This document shows, in pieces, positions 61,873 to 64,000 of a stretch of DNA of 64,000 bases (position 1 is the stretch's first letter; every line of letters begins with the position of its first letter). The position numbers and the translations under genes were made by a program. The notes beneath the pieces were generated by a model. The model did not search any database. It saw nothing but the letters and a program-made list of their open reading frames with translations, and was not told where the DNA came from. This DNA is from Paenarthrobacter sp. DKR-5 (GTDB lineage: Bacteria > Actinomycetota > Actinomycetes > Actinomycetales > Micrococcaceae): the NCBI RefSeq assembly GCF_018531425.1, contig NZ_JAHBOI010000005.1, positions 124,001 to 188,000 of the forward strand. The letters run 5' to 3'.

Positions 61873-62723
61873 GCAACGAACCGGACTCCCAGCCAACCTG
61901 GCTCCTCTCGGGTTTCGGCGACGAGATCGACGACGACCCGGTGGTGCAGATCGCCGTGCTCCAGGCTCTCGGTGCGGCCCACATCGAGGTCCGCTCCGCA
62001 TGGGGCACGAACATCGTCGAACTGTCCGAGGACCAGCTGCAGGAGCTGGCACGCCTGTTCAAGGACAAGGGCATGCGGGTCTCCGCCATCGCCTCGCCGA
62101 TCGGGAAGGTCGACGTCGGCCTGCCGATCGCGCACGAGGTGGAGCGGCTGCGCCGTGCGGTCCGTGCCGCGGAGGTCCTCGATGCGCGGTACATCCGCAT
62201 CTTCTCCTTCTACTACGGCTCCGGAGTGGCAGTGGAGAGCGTCCGCGACGACGTCATCGAGCGGATGCGTGCCTTGGCCGCCGTCGCCGAGGAAGCCGGC
62301 GTGGTGCTGCTGCACGAAAACGAAAAGGACATTTTCGGGGACGTCCCCGAGCGGGTCCTGGACATCATCGAATCCGTCGCTTCGCCGGCCCTCAAGGTGG
62401 CCTGGGACGCCGCGAACTTCGTGCAGGTCGGCGTCAAGCCGTTCGAGGAGGCCTACGCCAAGCTGCGCCCGCATCTGGAGTACCTGCAGGTCAAGGACGC
62501 GCTGTTCGCCAACGGCCATGTGACGCCGGCAGGTGAGGGGGACGGGGACCTGCTGCGCACCGTCCAGGCCCTGAAGGACGACGGCTACACCGGTTTCGCA
62601 TCCCTCGAACCGCACCTCGCCGGAGCCCACGGGCTCGGCGGATTCTCCGGGCCGACCGCCTTCGGCATCGCCGCCCGCGCCTTCGCCAAAGTGACAGCAG
62701 AAGCAGGAGTGAAAACAGCATGA
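61869..62723 (+). CDS. Sugar phosphate isomerase/epimerase (TIM barrel)
   Basis: A 284-residue xylose-isomerase-like barrel. Metal ligand candidates in order: HENE (LLHENEKD), WDAANF, LQVKD and LEPHL. Distinct from the member at 2415 but with the same fold. It is directly coupled to the permease and to the dehydrogenase gene, so its substrate is expected to be an oxidised sugar from this operon. Confidence 0.93.
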   Translation: MSNEPDSQPTWLLSGFGDEIDDDPVVQIAVLQALGAAHIEVRSAWGTNIVELSEDQLQELARLFKDKGMRVSAIASPIGKVDVGLPIAHEVERLRRAVRAAEVLDARYIRIFSFYYGSGVAVESVRDDVIERMRALAAVAEEAGVVLLHENEKDIFGDVPERVLDIIESVASPALKVAWDAANFVQVGVKPFEEAYAKLRPHLEYLQVKDALFANGHVTPAGEGDGDLLRTVQALKDDGYTGFASLEPHLAGAHGLGGFSGPTAFGIAARAFAKVTAEAGVKTA

Positions 62724-63892
62724 CCGAAACCACCCGAGTAGCCATTGCCGGCTGCGGCAACATCGGCCGCACCCACGCGGCAGCCGTCCGGGAGATCCCC
62801 GGTCTCAGCGTCGTTGCGCTCGTGGATGCCATCCCGGCCGCGGCGGAAGCGCTCGCCGACGCCATCGAGCGCAACGGGGACCCCCGGCCGCGCACCTACG
62901 CCACCCTCGCCGAGGCCTTCGACGGCAGCGACATCGACCTCGTCGCCGTCGCCACCCCCAGCGGCCTGCACATCCAGCAGGGCCTGGAGGTGCTCGCCGC
63001 CGGGAAACACCTGATCATCGAAAAGCCCCTTGACGTCGACCTCAGCCGCGCGCAGGAGATCGAAGCGGCTGCTGCGGAAGCATCCAGCCGGGGCATCGTG
63101 GCATCGGTGATCAGCCAGCACCGCTTCGACCAGGGCAGCCGCGCGGTGGCCGACGCCGTCGGCGCGGGCCGCTTCGGCCGGCTCACGTCGGCCATAGCGT
63201 CCGTGGCCTGGTGGCGCAGCCAGGGCTACTACGATTCCGGCGACTGGCGGGGCACGTGGGCCATGGACGGGGGCGGTGCCCTGATGAACCAGGGCGTGCA
63301 CACCGTGGACCTGCTCCTGTGGCTGATGGGCCGCCCGGTGGAGATCAGTGCCAGGACCGCGCTGCTGGCGCACGAACGGGTCGAAGTCGAAGATACCGCC
63401 GTGGCCACCGTGACGTTCGAAAACGGCGGCCTCGCCGTCCTCCACGCAACCACCGCGGCCTACCCCGGGCTGACGGTGCGGCTGCAGCTGATGGGCTCCG
63501 CCGGATCGGCAGTGCTCGACAACGACCGGCTGGAGTACTTCCACGCCGCCGGAGAGGGAACCGCCTCGGCGGACATGGGCCTGCAGGGCGGGGGCAACCA
63601 GGCTGCGGACGAGCTGGCCAAGTACCCGTCGGAAACCTACGAGGCGAAGGACCCGACCGTCTATCCCGCCGGCCATATCCGCCAGTACCGCGACGTCCTG
63701 GACGCCATCGCCTCCGGGCGCGCCCCGGGGGTGACCGTGACTGACGCGGTCAACGCCCTCGCGGCCGTGCGGGCCGTCTACGTCTCGGCGACTCTCAATA
63801 CGCCAGTGCTGTTCCAGGACGTACTGGACGGCAAATACAACGACCTCGAGGTCCGTACCGGCAGCACTGCTGCGGAAAGGGTGCAGGCATGA
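62720..63892 (+). CDS. Gfo/Idh/MocA family oxidoreductase
   Basis: A 390-residue NAD(P)-dependent dehydrogenase. The Rossmann loop VAIAGCGNIGRTH is at 7-19, EKP at 101-103, and DGGGALMNQGVHTVD (183-197) is the substrate-domain signature; this last motif with His is frequent in oxidases of glycosides and 3-keto-sugar chemistry. ATGA overlaps on both sides. Confidence 0.94.
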   Translation: MTETTRVAIAGCGNIGRTHAAAVREIPGLSVVALVDAIPAAAEALADAIERNGDPRPRTYATLAEAFDGSDIDLVAVATPSGLHIQQGLEVLAAGKHLIIEKPLDVDLSRAQEIEAAAAEASSRGIVASVISQHRFDQGSRAVADAVGAGRFGRLTSAIASVAWWRSQGYYDSGDWRGTWAMDGGGALMNQGVHTVDLLLWLMGRPVEISARTALLAHERVEVEDTAVATVTFENGGLAVLHATTAAYPGLTVRLQLMGSAGSAVLDNDRLEYFHAAGEGTASADMGLQGGGNQAADELAKYPSETYEAKDPTVYPAGHIRQYRDVLDAIASGRAPGVTVTDAVNALAAVRAVYVSATLNTPVLFQDVLDGKYNDLEVRTGSTAAERVQA

Positions 63893-64000
63893 AATTCTCG
63901 GTTTTCACGGCGTCGACGCCGGAGTGGAGCCCCGAGGAGGCGGCATCCGCGCTCGCCGCCCAGGGCTGGGACGGGATTGAATGGCGCATCACCGACCAGG
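63889..64000 (+). CDS. Sugar isomerase/epimerase-like protein, 3' truncated by window end
   Basis: Only 37 residues are seen (KFSVFTASTPEWSPEEAASA, then QGWDGIEWRITD), the usual first strand and helix of an AP-endonuclease-2/xylose-isomerase-like barrel. The ATG overlaps the dehydrogenase stop as ATGA. A second TIM-barrel in this operon parallels the composition of the first. Confidence 0.72.
   Translation, partial: MKFSVFTASTPEWSPEEAASALAAQGWDGIEWRITDQ

Overview
The window looks like chromosomal DNA from a high-GC Gram-positive soil actinobacterium of the Arthrobacter/Pseudarthrobacter type (Micrococcaceae). The grounds are very high GC with G/C third positions, many 4-bp ATGA/GTGA gene overlaps, LacI-governed sugar ABC operons without their own ATPase, an Asp23/AmaP-type envelope operon, and a Glu-Asp-Phe tRNA cluster. 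The genus is an inference. I see no phage, insertion sequence, CRISPR array or obvious genomic island.

Layout. 1-595: tail of a ROK protein. 577-8064: a minus-strand sugar operon (binding protein, two permeases, two Gfo/Idh/MocA dehydrogenases, TIM-barrel isomerase, ThuA) with a divergent LacI regulator (8065-9111) and matching operators between them. 9123-9201: a cluster of three copies of a 16-bp repeat. 9265-15278: EcsC-like protein, DUF445 protein, glycerophosphodiesterase, GH15 glucanohydrolase, AzlC/AzlD. 15323-19976: pta-ackA-GH4. 20059-24314: membrane proteins, acetyltransferase, thiamine-binding-type protein, two methyltransferase-fold proteins. 24311-27693: LysR / MFS carrier / 3-hydroxybutyrate-type dehydrogenase. 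27823-33915: histidine utilisation (IclR regulator, hutU, hutH, hutG, plus a GNAT enzyme); three matching 14-bp palindromes tie the IclR gene to hutU and hutG. 34012-36286: purine-type permease and a short FAD protein. 36490-43618: tandem Usp, secreted NlpC/P60 hydrolase, CDF metal exporter, PspA operon, three tRNAs, secreted lectin/hydrolase-like protein. 43697-45616: amylosucrase. 45761-48039: five-gene Asp23/AmaP envelope-stress operon. 48127-54707: alpha-glucosidase with a divergent maltose-type ABC operon and LacI regulator. 54749-57325: nadE, xthA and a conserved unknown. 57368-64000: LacI regulator and a divergent sugar ABC operon again followed by TIM-barrel / Gfo-Idh / TIM-barrel genes, cut by the window end.

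How it works together. Three ABC uptake systems feed sugars or glycosides inward. Two of them (577-7771 and 58589-64000) carry oxidoreductase plus TIM-barrel isomerase sets that suggest oxidation-first (3-keto-sugar) catabolism rather than simple hydrolysis. The third is coupled to alpha-glucosidase. Amylosucrase and the GH15 enzyme act on alpha-glucans, and pta-ackA handles overflow acetate. No ABC ATPase is present in 64 kb, so a shared ATPase encoded elsewhere is implied. The strongest regulatory reading is a small hut regulon under an IclR-type HutR.
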